Below, one piece after another: positions 32,631-44,496 of a stretch of DNA of 64,000 bases (the stretch's first letter is position 1; the number at the start of each line of letters is the position of its first letter). Both the position numbers and the translations under genes were made by a program. The stretch is from the NCBI RefSeq assembly GCF_964275005.1, contig NC_092686.1, forward strand, positions 49,215,627-49,279,626, given 5' to 3'. The DNA is from Diadema setosum. Its lineage: Eukaryota > Echinodermata > Echinoidea > Diadematoida > Diadematidae. The notes beneath the pieces are model-generated. The model saw only the letters and a program-made list of their open reading frames with translations, was not told where the DNA came from and made no database searches.

Positions 32631-34715
32631 ATGGAATCGAGGAGTCTTCTGAACGGTATCATGTTTATGTTGCACATGAGGAAAATGAGAAACGAGAAGA
32701 GGAGGAGAAAAACACTGCAGAGAAGGATTCGACGTCGTCGCTGCTTCACCCGTGCCCAAAGCATCGAGAGGATGCATTTCGTCTGCATGTTGTCGGCGGC
32801 GATCATCATTGGACTCGGGTGCACTGTGCCCCCGCAAGTGCATCTGCGAGAGAGAGGAGCATGGAGTCTCCCGAAGAGTGATCACTGGTGGCGTGTTGTT
32901 GTGTACCAAACATTCACGGAAGATGACTGGATGGCAAACTTCAGAATGTCCAAGCAAACTTTCAACTACTTATGTCAGAAACTACGTCCATCTATACAAA
33001 AGATGGACACCAGACTCCGGAGTGCAATAGGGGTAGAGCAAAGAGTGGCAATCACAGTCTGGCGACTTGCAACTAACGTTGAATATCGCACTATTGGGCA
33101 GCTATTTGGTGTCGGTACTGCTACTGTTTGCAAGATTGTTCATCAGGTGAGATAATTTATTTCATTTTTATTATAGGAAGATTGTATTTCATGAAGACTT
33201 CAATGAATGTCCCCATGCAGGCCCCACGTAACACAAGCTAACCTTAACCATATAATATACCATACAGACTGTACCTAACGTTAGAGAGAGTAGAACAGTG
33301 AAAAAAAAAATTACTTTATAATAGTCTAACGTTAGTATATCCTATCTCAGTTCAGGGCTAAACATATCCTAGAATGCAGGAAGACATGGCTATTTAATAT
33401 TCATACATCAAATAATCATGACACAAGTTTAATTCTGGCCGAAGCTTCTTCGTGGTTGGCATGTTTAGTCTAGTTTTAAAAGTGTGTGTGTGTGTGTGTG
33501 GGGGGGGGGGGTTAAGCTGGCAAAAGAAGGCCCTGTTAATGACATATATTATGTGTGAATGAGGATAATGAATGAAAGAAAGAAATGGGAGTATATCTTA
33601 TACAGTGGATTAATTCAGAAACCGGCAAATATTGTATTGAAATGATGTCTAATTAAACATTTGTTTCTCATGGAATTCAACGACAAGCAGAAAGAGAGCT
33701 GAATGAAACTGAAGAATATTATGGGCTGATGGTATAACATTGCACTGTCAATGACCCATCACTCAGTGTCGGCAATGAAACTTTATGCAAAGCATTTGTT
33801 GCCATAGAAAAATACAAGTAACAATTTTTTATTCATTTGTTTTATTATTATTTGTATCCTCAGAATAAGTTATATTACATCAGATATTCAGTTAAAAGCT
33901 CTATTATTAATCAAAGTTTTATCCTGTTTACTTGACCCTCTTTGCAGGTGTGTGAGGCTATCCGAGACACACTAGCTGCTTCGATGATCCGAATCCCGAG
34001 AGGTGACGCAGCGGCTGACGTAGTGCGTGAATTCGAAGTCAAATGGGGCTTTCCTCAGTGCTTTGGGGCAATTGATGGCAGCCACATTCCAGTACAGTCA
34101 CCAAAGGAATTCAGGGCTGACTACTATAACCGAAAAGGTTTTTATTCTATTGTCCTGCAGGGGCTAGTTGACCACAGATACCGATTCATGAATGTAAATT
34201 TTGGCTACCCAGGTAGTGTACACGATGCCCGTGTTTTTGCAAACTCATCTGTGTTCCAGCTTGGGAATGACGGTGAACTGTGTCCAAACATTCACAGGGA
34301 AATAAATGGTGTGGATGTGGAGCCTGTTATTCTTGGGGATAGTGCTTATCCCTTGCTGCCCTGGTTAATGAAGCCTTTCCCTGATACTGGGCAGCTATCA
34401 CGTGAGCAGCGCCAATACAACTACAGGCAGAGCAGGGCACGGATGGTAGTGGAAAACGCCTTCGGAAGACTCAAAGGCAGGTGGAGAATCCTCCTGAAGC
34501 GAAATGATACCCACATCGCATTTCTTGGCAATCTCGTGCTCGCTTGTGTTGTGCTGCACAACTTGTGCGAGTCAGCTGGGGAGGACTTTGATGAACAGCT
34601 CCTTGCTGGAGTAGATGCAGTAGCAGGACATGGCCCTGCAGGACACGATGACCTAGTCGGAGGCAATGCAGTTGACATTCGCAATGCTTTCATGCACCAC
34701 TTGACAGAGGCTTAA
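32631..34715 (+). CDS. PIF/Harbinger transposase (HARBI1-like), two exons
   Basis: Exon 1 is 32631-33146 and exon 2 is 33948-34715. The 801 bp intron has donor CAG/GTGAGA and acceptor TTTGCAG/GTG, phase 0, and the product is 427 residues. The N-terminal ~45 residues are Arg/Lys-rich. About residues 95-172 form the helix-turn-helix region (MSKQTFNYLC, GVEQRVAITVWRLA, TIGQLFGVGTATVCKIV). The DDE nuclease follows with all three catalytic residues: D215 (GAIDGSH), D303 (LGDSAYP) and E341 (VVENAFGRLKGRW). Length and motif order match HARBI1-like transposases, which cut and paste the element in the nucleus and depend on the Myb-like partner. The start is the first ATG in the frame. A 216 bp duplication begins at the stop codon. 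Confidence 0.95.
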
Positions 34716-35143
34716 TTTTTTTTTTCGTAATGGACAATAAGGTTATTTGATTTTATTCTTTTTTATTATGGCTCCATTACCTCTTCTTATTCTTATTCTT
34801 TTTTTCAGTTACTTTAGTAGCACAACCATCAATTTGTTTTCCATATAATTGCAGTGATGCAGTCATGTAATGCAGCATTATCCCACTTCAACAGTAACAC
34901 ATATGCAGTTCCTTTACTTTTATAGGCTTAATTTTTTTTTTTTTCATAATGGACAGTAAGGTTATTTGATTTTATTCTTTTTTATTATGGCTCCATTACC
35001 TCTTTTATTCTTATTCTTTTTTTCAGTTACTTTAGTAGCCACAACCATCAATTTGTTTTCCATATAATTGCAGTGATGCAGTCATGTAATGCAGCATTAT
35101 CCCACTTCAACAGTAACACATATGCAGTTCCTTTACTTTTATG
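34709..35143 (+). repeat. 216 bp tandem duplication starting at the transposase stop codon
   Basis: GGCTTAATTTTTTTTTT occurs at 34709 and again at 34925, and the following ~210 bases match with a few differences, including GCAGTGATGCAGTCATGTAA and CACATATGCAGTTCC. The stop codon TAA is part of the duplicated unit, so the protein is unaffected and only the 3' untranslated region doubled. Confidence 0.9.
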
Positions 35144-36529
35144 AGTCAATCGAATGTAAATATAGACCAAGTTAAAATGCATTTCTCTCATGATGAGTCT
35201 TGATTTGCATCAATTCAAAATGAAGTGCAAGTTTAGATTAAGGAGCTTGGTGTAGGGTATGTTTTTCTTTAGTTTTTCTGCTTTTTTCTTTGTGTTTAAG
35301 GCATTTGTTTGCATCATGAGAACTTGAATAGAAAATAAGTCAACATGAGATATGCATTAATATTGACATACACTGAAACTAACAAAAAATGATAGTTCAC
35401 AAAAGATTTGATTATATTTGATTTAGGCTACTGGTATGCAACATTTAAACAACCTTTCGTATGAGAAAACATGCATAGCAAAAAAAAAAATTGGTTTCTG
35501 AATTGGTTTTTAATATTTGCTTTTTGCACAACACTTTCCTGATGTTTAGGGACAATTTTTTAAGACACAGTTATAGCAGGCAGATCTACACAAAGCTCTG
35601 ATGTCAAAATTGAAAACAATCTTAATCAATGCCTTTAATTGCCTTCTCCAGTCAAGTGTAATTTTAGAAGTGTTTTATACATGACCGAAGTGTACTAGCT
35701 CTTAGCAATTACCATACATGTTATTTGAATGATTTCCATTACACTGGGGGATGGAAGACGAGAATTACCTGTATAGTATACACCCATAACAAATCCGCCA
35801 TGGCTGGATCACAATCTTTTCTGTTTATTCCTCCTCAGGAATAGCAGTGTTTCTGCCTGTATGTGTGGCTATATCAGTTTGTGAAGCTCCAAAATTTGCA
35901 ATGCATATTACTCAGAGTAAATTATGGAGTGAGTTCTGAATATGTGAACGAAATTTAATCAGAATAAGCATGATTGTACTGATGAGGCTACTTTTGTTGA
36001 ATTTTGCTTAAAGATAGAAAGCACTGTGATGTAGAGTACACAAAGTGATGGGCAAATGTTAATGATAATCATTACTCTGGCACATACGTGTAATAGCAGA
36101 TGTACTAATTTTCACATCGTGTAAAAAATGTATCTTTTATGCCATGTATTAGTGTTCCAGTGTGTTGCATTTTGTTTTCATAGTGAAGTTGATTTTTTTT
36201 TTTTGTAGATGTATAGTATGATTTTATAGAAAAATGAAACTTTTACATGCTTACTAATTGCTCACTGTGAATGCTCCATTTCAAGAAAATGCACTTTCTG
36301 GAGATAAGGAACAGTTTGTATAATTCATCAATACTAGCTATCTTTTAATTGTCATAACACACAGAGGATACTCAAGCTTGCATGAGAGCAGAATATGAAA
36401 TAAACACCAGCATATCCTCACGTTCAGGTTTATATCCATAATTTCCTCTTTTATGCAGCCAACAGAATTGGAGTGGAAGTTTCTGTATTCATATCATTGC
36501 TATTCTCATCTAAACTATACAATTGTATA
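35144..36529. other. Gene-free interior of the Harbinger element, part 1
   Basis: AT-rich, no credible frame. The transposase 3' end probably extends into it; AATAAA-like signals are present, but none can be chosen with confidence. Confidence 0.5.
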
Positions 36530-36720
36530 CAGTGGACTCTCGTTATAACAGTCCTTGGGCACAGTGAAATTACTCTGTCATATCAAAATGTTGTTCTAAA
36601 TATCTGATATTTAAAAAAAAAATTAACCTTAACAATACTTTGAACTTTGCGACCAAGAAAATTACTTTTCAAATTATGAGGATTTTTTGTATCAGTGTTC
36701 TTTATAACGAGAGTCCACTG
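36530..36720. mobile_element. 191 bp MITE with pogo/Tigger-like ends, nested in Harbinger
   Basis: The left end CAGTGGACTCTCGTTATAA is exactly complementary to the right end TTATAACGAGAGTCCACTG. TA lies outside the left end and AA outside the right, a slightly decayed TA target. The CAGT start and the CTCGTTATAA stretch resemble pogo/Tigger-type termini. No coding potential. Confidence 0.8.
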
Positions 36721-37425
36721 AAGTATATTTAATGTGTGGCCGTTGTGTGTACTTGTATGTGTGCAGTGTTCTCATCATGCGATTGTGTATGGGTGATAGT
36801 CATCATGGGTTGTGCATTTGTCTGTGTTTGTTTCAAAAAGTTGAGTTTGTGTTGTCATGTCATTTGTGTTCATCATTATTAAATTTTATGAAAAATTTAA
36901 ACTAAACGTGCAGAGTCAGTAACAATCTTCATACACTAAACTTAATGTAGAAGGGTTTTAAAGATAACATATGTAAAAATCTATTAATTATGCAAACATG
37001 AAAGCATGCACATATTATGCATCTGGCGGGCACAAGTGCACAAACTACATTGTATTATACAAAGGCACTCATGTAACACACATGCATGAACCTGTGTACA
37101 CAACCGTACATAAATACGTACATACATGCATACTTACATACACCATATGCAGTCATGAAGACTCAGACGCATCCTTAGCACACATTCACATACACACACA
37201 CACACACATACACACACACACACAATCACTCAATCAGACACAATTATAGATTATCAGGGCACTGATTCCCTAGGTCACAGGCTTGTATTTCTCGAGTTCA
37301 TTGCATTTCTAAATCCCACATCAAAATGACAATAACGTTCATGAACATGTTACATCAGGATTTCTTTTTTGAACTTTTATTTAAAAAAATAAACAATAGA
37401 TTCATGTTGTAGAGATATATGTGAA
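36721..37425. other. Gene-free interior with TG/CA-rich patches
   Basis: GT-rich sequence near 36735-36850 and a (CA)n microsatellite at 37191-37224. No gene supported. Confidence 0.5.
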
Positions 37426-37426
37426 A

Positions 37427-38555
37427 GAAGTTATAAACACATGTACAAACTTGGCAAGGTGTTGAAAACATGCAGACAGTTTCTGGCTTAACATAAAAAA
37501 TCTGTTGCACATTAATGGCAAGGTGCTGAATACATAGATTTGTTGGGTTATTGGGAGTTTCATCATTGTAGCAGCATACACAATGCAAATACTGCCTTGT
37601 CAATACAGATTTTTCTTTAGATCTTTCTTCCTACAACACAACTTGACATACTTGACTTTTACTACAATCTGTGATTCATGTACCACCAGCAAAGCTTGGC
37701 ATGGTGTTGAAAACATGCAGACAGTTTCTGGCTTAACATAAAAAATCTGTTGCACATTAATGGCAAGGTGCTGAATACATAGATTTGTTGGGTTATTGGG
37801 AGTTTCATCATTGTAGCAGCATACACAATGCAAATACTGCCTTGTCAATACAGATTTTTCTTGAGATCTTTCTTCCTACAACACAACTTGGCATACTTGA
37901 CTTTTACTACAATCTAACTGTGATTCATGTACCACCAGCAAAGCTTTAATCTATTGTTATCGTAACTACCGGTATGCCATTCTACTTTGCATAACAAAGA
38001 ACTTTGATATTTCAACAAAGATATAATAATAATAATAATAATAAGTACAGCATTTGAAATGCGCCTTCGATCTAGTATCCTATATGTTTTATTTACAAAA
38101 GTTAGATCTAAATCTGTATAAAAGATGTATCACCAGGTATAAGTAAGACCTGAGTTAATCAAAGACAGTGGTCATGTTTTGCAGCTTTGGCCTCAATGTC
38201 ACTTTCAGCAAAATTTCATGTCAGTACTCAATACCTTGATATCCTTTTTCCTACAACACAACTAAGCATACTTGGCATTGCTGAAATATGACTATCATGC
38301 ATATACCACTAGCAAAGATTAATATAGAAGTATTGTAAGTATGCTATGCTACAGTGCATATCAAAGAAACCTGATAATCCAACAAAGATATAAGGGGTTG
38401 AAAAGGGGAATGGATATGCATAAAAAAAGTTATTATCTAGATCTTTGGTTACTATGAACACAAGATATGGCACCAGGCATTAGTGAGAGCTAAGCTAATC
38501 AAAGATTGCATGGTCAAGATTGGCCTTTGTCACTTTCAGCAAAATTTTTTGTCAC
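37427..38555 (+). repeat. 245 bp tandem duplication plus an older diverged third copy
   Basis: Two near-identical units lie 245 bases apart (for example ACATGCAGACAGTTTCTGGC at 37468 and 37713, and ATGGCAAGGTGCTGAATACA in both). A much older copy of the downstream part (about 37860-38220) recurs at about 38225-38555 with shared blocks CCTACAACACAACT, CAACAAAGATATAA and CACTTTCAGCAAAATTT. The Cys-containing minus-strand frames over the two units are duplicated by the repeat and are not evidence for a gene. Confidence 0.8.
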
Positions 38556-39798
38556 TACAACTTGCACCTTGACTAAGAGAAAAGCAGCCTGAACAACTAA
38601 ACACACAAAAATATGAAATTTCTGCTACGCAAACTCGATTTAAGGGCCCTAGAATTATTTTACTTTAATTCATTTAGTATTGCTTTTTTTTTTTATAGCA
38701 TTGTGTCTTCACCAAATAATCATGTGGTGCTGGTATTGCTTACAATTAATGTATCTGATGCAAAATATCCAACTTGTTATACTTGTTATAAGTCCATGGT
38801 CTTCGCTTTCATCATGTTGATGTACACATTTAATTTAATTTTTTTTTTTCCACGAGGGAAGGAACCTGTGGTGACTAGATGTGGCAGGGAAATAAAGCAA
38901 ATAAAACAATTATCAATAATCATTACAGTAACACCAATGTCAATCATAATAATCATAATATTAATGAAAGTAATAATGATAGTAATTAAAATAATAAAAA
39001 GAAAAAACTGAGATTATCACTATGGGGGGAAAATGATCTTCGTATAAAAGAAGATCATGATAATTCCAGACAATTTCGTAATCAACGTCATTAACTCTTT
39101 ATGCGCCATGGTGGAAACCCCGTGTGCCATGTTATTCTGAGACACGAAGGTAGTCATGCTTTGAGAAAGAATTTTGTTTTTACAATTTGTATAACTTCTA
39201 CAGATTTCTCTAAAGGGGGACATAATAGTGAGCATCGTTAAAGAGGAATGTCAAAATTTGCTTCGATATAAACTGCATGACAAATATATTTTCAATTTTC
39301 CTTTGGGATGACCAGTTGCTACATTACTGTTGAAGTCATGACTTTGCACATAAAACCGTGTCAGAAGCTAGGATGTATACGCAAATCTAGTTGGGAACAC
39401 CGCTTAATAGTCAATCACCACATAGAATGCAGGCCATATGTGGGAGGAACAAAAGCGTGAGAAACGCTTTCATTGTACCGCGGAATTAGCGATTTATCAA
39501 TTGGATTTGGCGGTTTTGTGTGTTAAGCAGAAATTGCGAAATTGGCACGCCGTCTACTGAGTCAGACGGGCGGACATGTCACATAAAGAGTTTTAAATCA
39601 AAAGTGCCTCATACAGACTTGGAAAATTTTGTGGTCCTTGAGCAAAGAATTTGATACTCTGAAAACAAAACAAAACAGAACAAAACAAAACCCCACAAAA
39701 TGCCAAAAACACCTATGATGACAGAGGGGCCATTAATGTAGCAATGTAATATCATTCTACGGCAAGATGCTTTTAAAACAAGATCACCTGTCTAGAGG

Positions 39799-39842
<44 letters not shown>

Positions 39843-40325
39843 GGGGGGGGTTGCTTCCTTAAGCACCAAATCATGCAGTCTAATACATGTCACCTCCGTG
39901 TTCAATGAGATTTGTTATGAAATTTGAAAACATTACTTCCTCATCTCAATCACTATAGTGGAACTTCCTACCCAGTTTAACCAATTCATACATGATCAAC
40001 AGCATGTCTGAAAATTATCTGGAGTTTTCCTTTAATTTTGAGATGCAGGCCTTCATTTCCCAAAAATCCCCATGTATATCTTCCTTATACTTGTATGGTG
40101 ATGGATTCTCACATTCGAAACCTCCCCTACCCCCGCATAAATAGATAGACAAAAAACATCATTAACATTACTACATTCTAAGAAGTGTTGATGTTAACTG
40201 ATACTAAAAATGTTAACGATTTTCATCTGAATAAGCCTGAGTTGAAAAAAAACAACAACACAACACAAAACAAACAGAAAAATCCTTCACAAACTAGAAT
40301 GAAAGACCTGTACTACACAATCAAG
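38556..40325. other. Gene-free interior of the Harbinger element, part 2
   Basis: AT-rich, with an AAT/ATA-rich patch (38930-39000), a 36-base T run followed by a G run (39802-39850) and no supported gene. Confidence 0.5.
39802..39850. repeat. Poly-T (36) then poly-G run
   Basis: A T run, then GAGGGGGGGGGGG. A hard sequence to assemble exactly. Confidence 0.9.
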
Positions 40326-43048
40326 TTATAAATCAAAGAAAGACTGCCCCTGCTGATTAAATGACACATTTTCTCGTGATTGTGTACTTTGACCAAACAT
40401 CTGTCCCAACATTTGGAACATCCGAATTTCGTGCTCGTGATCCTCACGACGTCGCCTTTCCTCCCTCCTCTCTTCGGCTTCCTCACGTCTCTCCTGCCAT
40501 TCCATGTACTCTCTCCTTGACCTGTCCTGATGGTCTACCAGCTGCTTTACCAGCTTCTCTACTTGATCTTCCCTGGAACTGTGTGGCTCTCTCCTCTTCT
40601 TCCTTCGGACCTTAAAAGGGAGAGAGACAGAGAGGAAGAAAAAAGAGGAAATATAGACTGTTAGCTGAATATACAGTATCAATAGCACTACAAAAATGTT
40701 TAACAAGAAAATAAATACCAAACCAAGCCATGTAATCTGTTACAACTGGAATCGGATCTTTTTTGTCCCTTTTATATGTTGACATGATGGTAAAATTCAA
40801 AATAAACCAGGATCCAGAAATTTTTGAAGTAAATTACTAGCTATACGAAATAGATAGACTATGAAGTGATCAAGGCTTGTGATGTTTTCTGAAAAAGCTC
40901 AAGATCATCAAATGTACTGGATTTCATTAGAGATGAGAGATTTTGATTTCCCCCGTCAACAAAGATTGTGAGTGATAATTCTTCCATTTTTCTTGATAAT
41001 TTACTTAAAGGGATCGAATAGTTTTGGTTGAGACCTAATTACAGGTTTCTAACATTTTTGGGGGAGATAATGAGAAACCTCTTATGAAATATGAAAGAGC
41101 ATGTGATTCCATGAGGAATTCAACGTTTATTTGATGAAAATTGGTTTTGAAATGGCTGAGATATCCAAAACAGAGCGATTCTAACAAAGTGTGGGACCCA
41201 CACTTTATCACGATTGTTTTGTTTCACTTTGTTTTTGGATGTTTCAGTCATTCATAACCCGATTTTCATCAAATAAACTTTGAACTCCTCCTAAAAGGGT
41301 ATGCTCAGTACTATTTCATATGCGTTTTGTTGGTATCTCACAAAAACTTAAAAGACCAATTCTCATCTCCACCAATACTGTACTATCCCTTTAAGCAGGG
41401 TCTCTCTTGTCATACTGTTCCTTTAATTTCATCAAATTAATTGAATCTTTACAAACTTGGTCATGGGGAAATGCAGGATTTCACCTTCTTTTTTTAACAA
41501 CATCCAATACCCATGAATTCAGCTGGATGTTGTTGAAATTCTTACTGTTGAATTTGGAGTTGCAGTCAAGCCATCAGAAGATGAGGGCCCAGGAACAGAC
41601 TCAGCAGAACTCTCTCCAGCTTGAGATGGGGGAGTCTCCTTCTCAGACTCAGTGGTGCCTGTATCACTAGCAGCACCTGATTTATCATTCTCATCATCAC
41701 TTTCCTCTCCTTGGATGTCAGCAGTGTCTACAAGGACCTATAGATATGAAGACAAGATACCCTGTATGTAACCATCACTGTTTCATGAATGACAAACAAA
41801 TATTAGTAGCGGTAGGGCAAATACTGCACATCATTCTTCTATAAAATCAATCACAAACATCAAAGTTCTGTATCATAAATACTAATACCTTCATCATGTA
41901 ATCAAGGGGATGGCCGGCCCCCAAGCTTTTGATCACCTCTGTTGCACAGTTGTATTAATATCATTAAATTAGCTCTTTGATAGGTTCTAGATAATGGTAT
42001 TATCAAAATTTAAGTTGTACCAGTATGCATAGTTTTTAAAAATTTTGTGGAAATATAAACGAATGCAATGAAATGAAATTTTCATTGTTACACTGCACTA
42101 CATCCATTTGTCATTGTAGAGTTCCTTTGAATTATGGTAGACCGACATGCGCATGTACATCTCGTGATGTGTTTAATGGCCACTGCTAAAACATGTTACT
42201 AGTGTTGTTTAAGTGTCATCGCTATTTATACAGCGATATTATTCTGGATCTGCCAGGGGGGTGTTTCATAAAGCTGTTCGTAAAGTTGCAAACAGCTTAC
42301 GAGCAACTGGTGATCAGTTCTTGTGCTGAATCATGGAAATTCTGATAAGTATAGCACATCAGAACTGATCACCAGTCGCTTGTAAGTTGTTCGTAACTTT
42401 ACGAACAGCTTTATGAAACACCCCCCTGCAGGTCTGGCAGCATACTGATCAAGCCCTGTTTCATAAAGTTGTTCGTAAAGTTACGAACGACTTACCAGCG
42501 ACTGGTGATCAGTTCTTGTGGTGAATTATTGATAGCCATAGCACATCGCAACTGATCACCAGTTGCTCGAAAGTTGTTCCTAACTTTACGAACAGCTTTA
42601 TGAAACACCCCCCAGATCCAGAAACTACAGTAAATTACATGAGTATATAGGGGCTTAGCCTACAACCTGAATCAGAAGAATGATAATCATAAATTCATGG
42701 CAGTTGACATACCTCTGGTTCAATCGATGGTCGATGACCTAGTACGTCGTCTAGCAGGTCAAAAAAGGGGCACGTTTGTCTCCCGGCCCCACTCTTTTCG
42801 TTGTTTTTCTTTGCATCCTTATAATCCTTCTTCAGCTTTTTAAGCTTATCCCGCAACTGATCTGAAGACCGGTGGTACCCGGCTTCTTCCATGCGGGCAG
42901 CTATGTCACGGAACACTTTCTTGTTTCGCACCGTCCCGTCCAACTGCTTCTGGACTTCCACGTCGGACCACAAATTCAAAAAGAAGATAACCTCATTGTC
43001 ATCCCAGTTTGCTCGCCTGTACACTGGAGGAACCTCTGTGGCTGCCAT
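40326..43048 (-). CDS. Harbinger Myb/SANT-like DNA-binding protein, three exons
   Basis: On the minus strand: exon 1 43048-42713 (donor GAG/GTATGT), exon 2 41737-41546 (acceptor CTATAG/GTC, donor ACA/GTAAGA), exon 3 40610-40326 (acceptor TTTTAAG/GTC). All introns are phase 0 and the product is 270 residues (112+64+94). Residues 12-80 form a trihelix Myb/SANT-like domain with W15 and W27 and the block DIAARMEEAGYHRSSDQLRD. FFDLLDDVLGHRP follows. Exon 2 is acidic and Ser/Thr/Pro-rich. Exon 3 opens with the basic KKRRE stretch, possibly a nuclear-localisation signal, then an Arg/Glu-rich coiled coil. In this family the Myb-like protein brings the transposase into the nucleus and binds the element's subterminal repeats. 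Convergent with the transposase gene. Confidence 0.9.
41005..41394. mobile_element. TTAA-flanked MITE in Myb-gene intron 2
   Basis: TTAA stands at 41005-41008 and 41391-41394. The ends between them, AGGGATCGAATAGTTTTGG and CCAATACTGTACTATCCCT, are inverted repeats with a few mismatches. The interior is also partly palindromic (TTTATTTGATGAAAAT against ATTTTCATCAAATAAA). TTAA targets are typical of piggyBac and Kolobok families; which one is not decided. Confidence 0.75.
42256..42426. mobile_element. Palindromic MITE A in Myb-gene intron 1
   Basis: The 171 bases are almost a perfect inverted repeat, from GGGGGGTGTTTCATAAAGC to its complement GCTTTATGAAACACCCCCC, with GGTGATCAGTTCT and AGAACTGATCACC near the middle. 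Confidence 0.85.
42453..42613. mobile_element. Palindromic MITE B, sister of A
   Basis: Same family as the preceding MITE, 26 bases away, again a hairpin (GTTTCATAAAGTTGTTCG to its near complement before ACCCCCC). The pair is bracketed by TTCTGGATCTG (42242-42252) and CAGATCCAGAA (42613-42623), so the two may have arrived or been duplicated as a compound inverted structure. Confidence 0.8.
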
Positions 43049-43334
43049 TTCTACTCGTTAATGACAGCTGATAGTGATACGAAGATGATGAGACTTTAGG
43101 CTTCACATAAGAAATATCAGTACGGCGGGTACAGGTATGTATGATTCGTGAGTACGTGAGCGAATGATCCGATGTACACATGCATTACGCAGAGCGCCGG
43201 CGCAATGCTCTGCCTGTAGTCGGTTATGCAATAGGCCAAACTGCGCGGGGAAATCCCCGCGCCATGTGCCAACAGGGACCCTGTGCATGTGCTTCCGATG
43301 CGTGCGTGCGCAGCGTAATCATGAATATTCATGT
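43049..43334. promoter_or_regulatory. CpG-richer upstream region of the Myb-like gene
   Basis: Higher GC and CpG than the rest of the element (GCGCCGGCGC, CGTGCGTGCGC), between the Myb-like start codon and the right terminal region. The mirror position upstream of the transposase (about 32330-32630) is also CpG-richer (CTCGCGCGCCC at ~32490). Promoter function is inferred from position. Confidence 0.4.
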
Positions 43335-43518
43335 GGTTTGGAAAGTCCGGGGCTAAGAAATACGAGTGTAAAAAGGTCAGTTTTCTCCTTAACCCCGGAC
43401 AAGAGATAGTACGGGACTAATTAGTGAGTGTAAAAAGCTCAAAAAATTGGTACGGGACTAACGATAGTCCTGGGTCAGAGAAAGTCCGGGGTTAAGAAAC
43501 ACAAGTGTAAAAAGCCTT
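43335..43518 (-). promoter_or_regulatory. Right subterminal repeat cluster
   Basis: GAGTGTAAAAAG-type motifs occur three times (43365, 43425 and the terminal one), with AGTCCGGGG and ATAGTACGGGACTA between them. It mirrors the left cluster. Confidence 0.65.
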
Positions 43519-44343
43519 AAGGAGTACCTGTTCACTGTCGATTCTGCTGGTACTGTTGTGCGTGTTGTGCGTACACCTGATCACGGCAATCGCGAATCTT
43601 GAGCTGATTACGGTAGGTTTTGTGCTTTTCAAACGTCGTATTTCCTTAAATTTGTTGATGTACAAATGATGTCAAATCAATTACAGCTCCTTGGCTTACT
43701 TATCATCCTTCATGAGTATCTAAGTTACCTCAACTATACGCAATTTCCCCACAATGATCGATTTGTTGTGTCAGTACTGAAAATGTTAGTCTGTACGAAG
43801 GAACAGCTGATCACGGCGATCGTGAATCTTGAGCTGATTACGATAGGTTATGTGCTTTTAAAACTTTGTTTTTCTGTAAATTTGTGGGTGTAAAAAAATT
43901 ATTCCAAACCCATAATGGCTCCTTGACTTATTTTTTTTTTCTTTTCTGGGTACTTAAAATTGCCTCAGCTTCAAACGGAGATTCATAACGATATGGTCAC
44001 GACATTCAAAACTGCAGTATTTATGGCGTATTTGAGGTAAGAATTAGGCAAATTTGTGTTATATCTTTAGGATAAACAAGCTACAGATCCTTAGGGTGAC
44101 AATAGGTGGTACCCCCAACCCTACATTTTTTCTTCTTACTTTCAAAGTCTCAGAATGAGCTCACTCAGATATTGGTCAAAGTAGACAAAATGTTGACTGG
44201 TTCATTTTGCTGTTTAAGTGAGATGCGAAATATCTCATAAATTTGATTTTTTTTTTTCCAGTGGATACATGATTACAGCTGTATGTGGCATTTTAATGTA
44301 AATAACGACACTGACATGGTGATAAATACTCTAATCTTTGCAG

Positions 44344-44496
44344 GTACACCTAAATTTCCTCGACAAGAGAATCCCGTGGCTCTTCGCTGGAAAAGTACGG
44401 CATCTCTCGAGGTTCCACGGCAACAATGAGCACACTACCAGGCAGCTTGCATGGCATCTTGAGACGTTTTGGGGAAGCTTAGAACCGCAGTCCTAA
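44344..44496 (+). other. Exon-like block in unit 1 (acceptor TTTGCAG, then an open frame to a stop)
   Basis: A clean acceptor precedes a 50-codon frame containing WLFAGKVRHLSRFHGNNE and ending LEPQS. The same block recurs at 52305-52458 and 60821-60973. Between copies the differences in this frame are all amino-acid changing (S/N, L/F, E/K, L/P), so selection for this protein is not supported. I call it exon-like, not a gene. Confidence 0.3.

Larger units (their letters stand above)
32097..43518. mobile_element. Complete two-gene PIF/Harbinger DNA transposon, 11.4 kb
   Basis: Both ends carry the terminal inverted repeat AGGGCTTTTTACACTTGT (right end AAGGCTTTTTACACTTGT in reverse complement, one mismatch). 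AAG stands on both sides (32094-32096 and 43519-43521) as a 3-bp target duplication. The unoccupied site reads CATCAAGGAGTACC at 50100-50113, confirming the ends to the base. It contains a spliced transposase gene (+) and a Myb/SANT-like gene (-) in convergent order, the classic Harbinger pair. Both frames are open and all splice signals look good, so it appears autonomous by sequence. It is long for the family because a 5.6 kb gene-free middle and several nested MITEs and local duplications have been added. Confidence 0.95.

Noticed and set aside
37355-37848. Duplicated Cys-containing minus-strand frames
   Set aside because: They are the two copies of a 245 bp DNA duplication. There are no splice sites or conserved domain, and the similarity is nucleotide-level.
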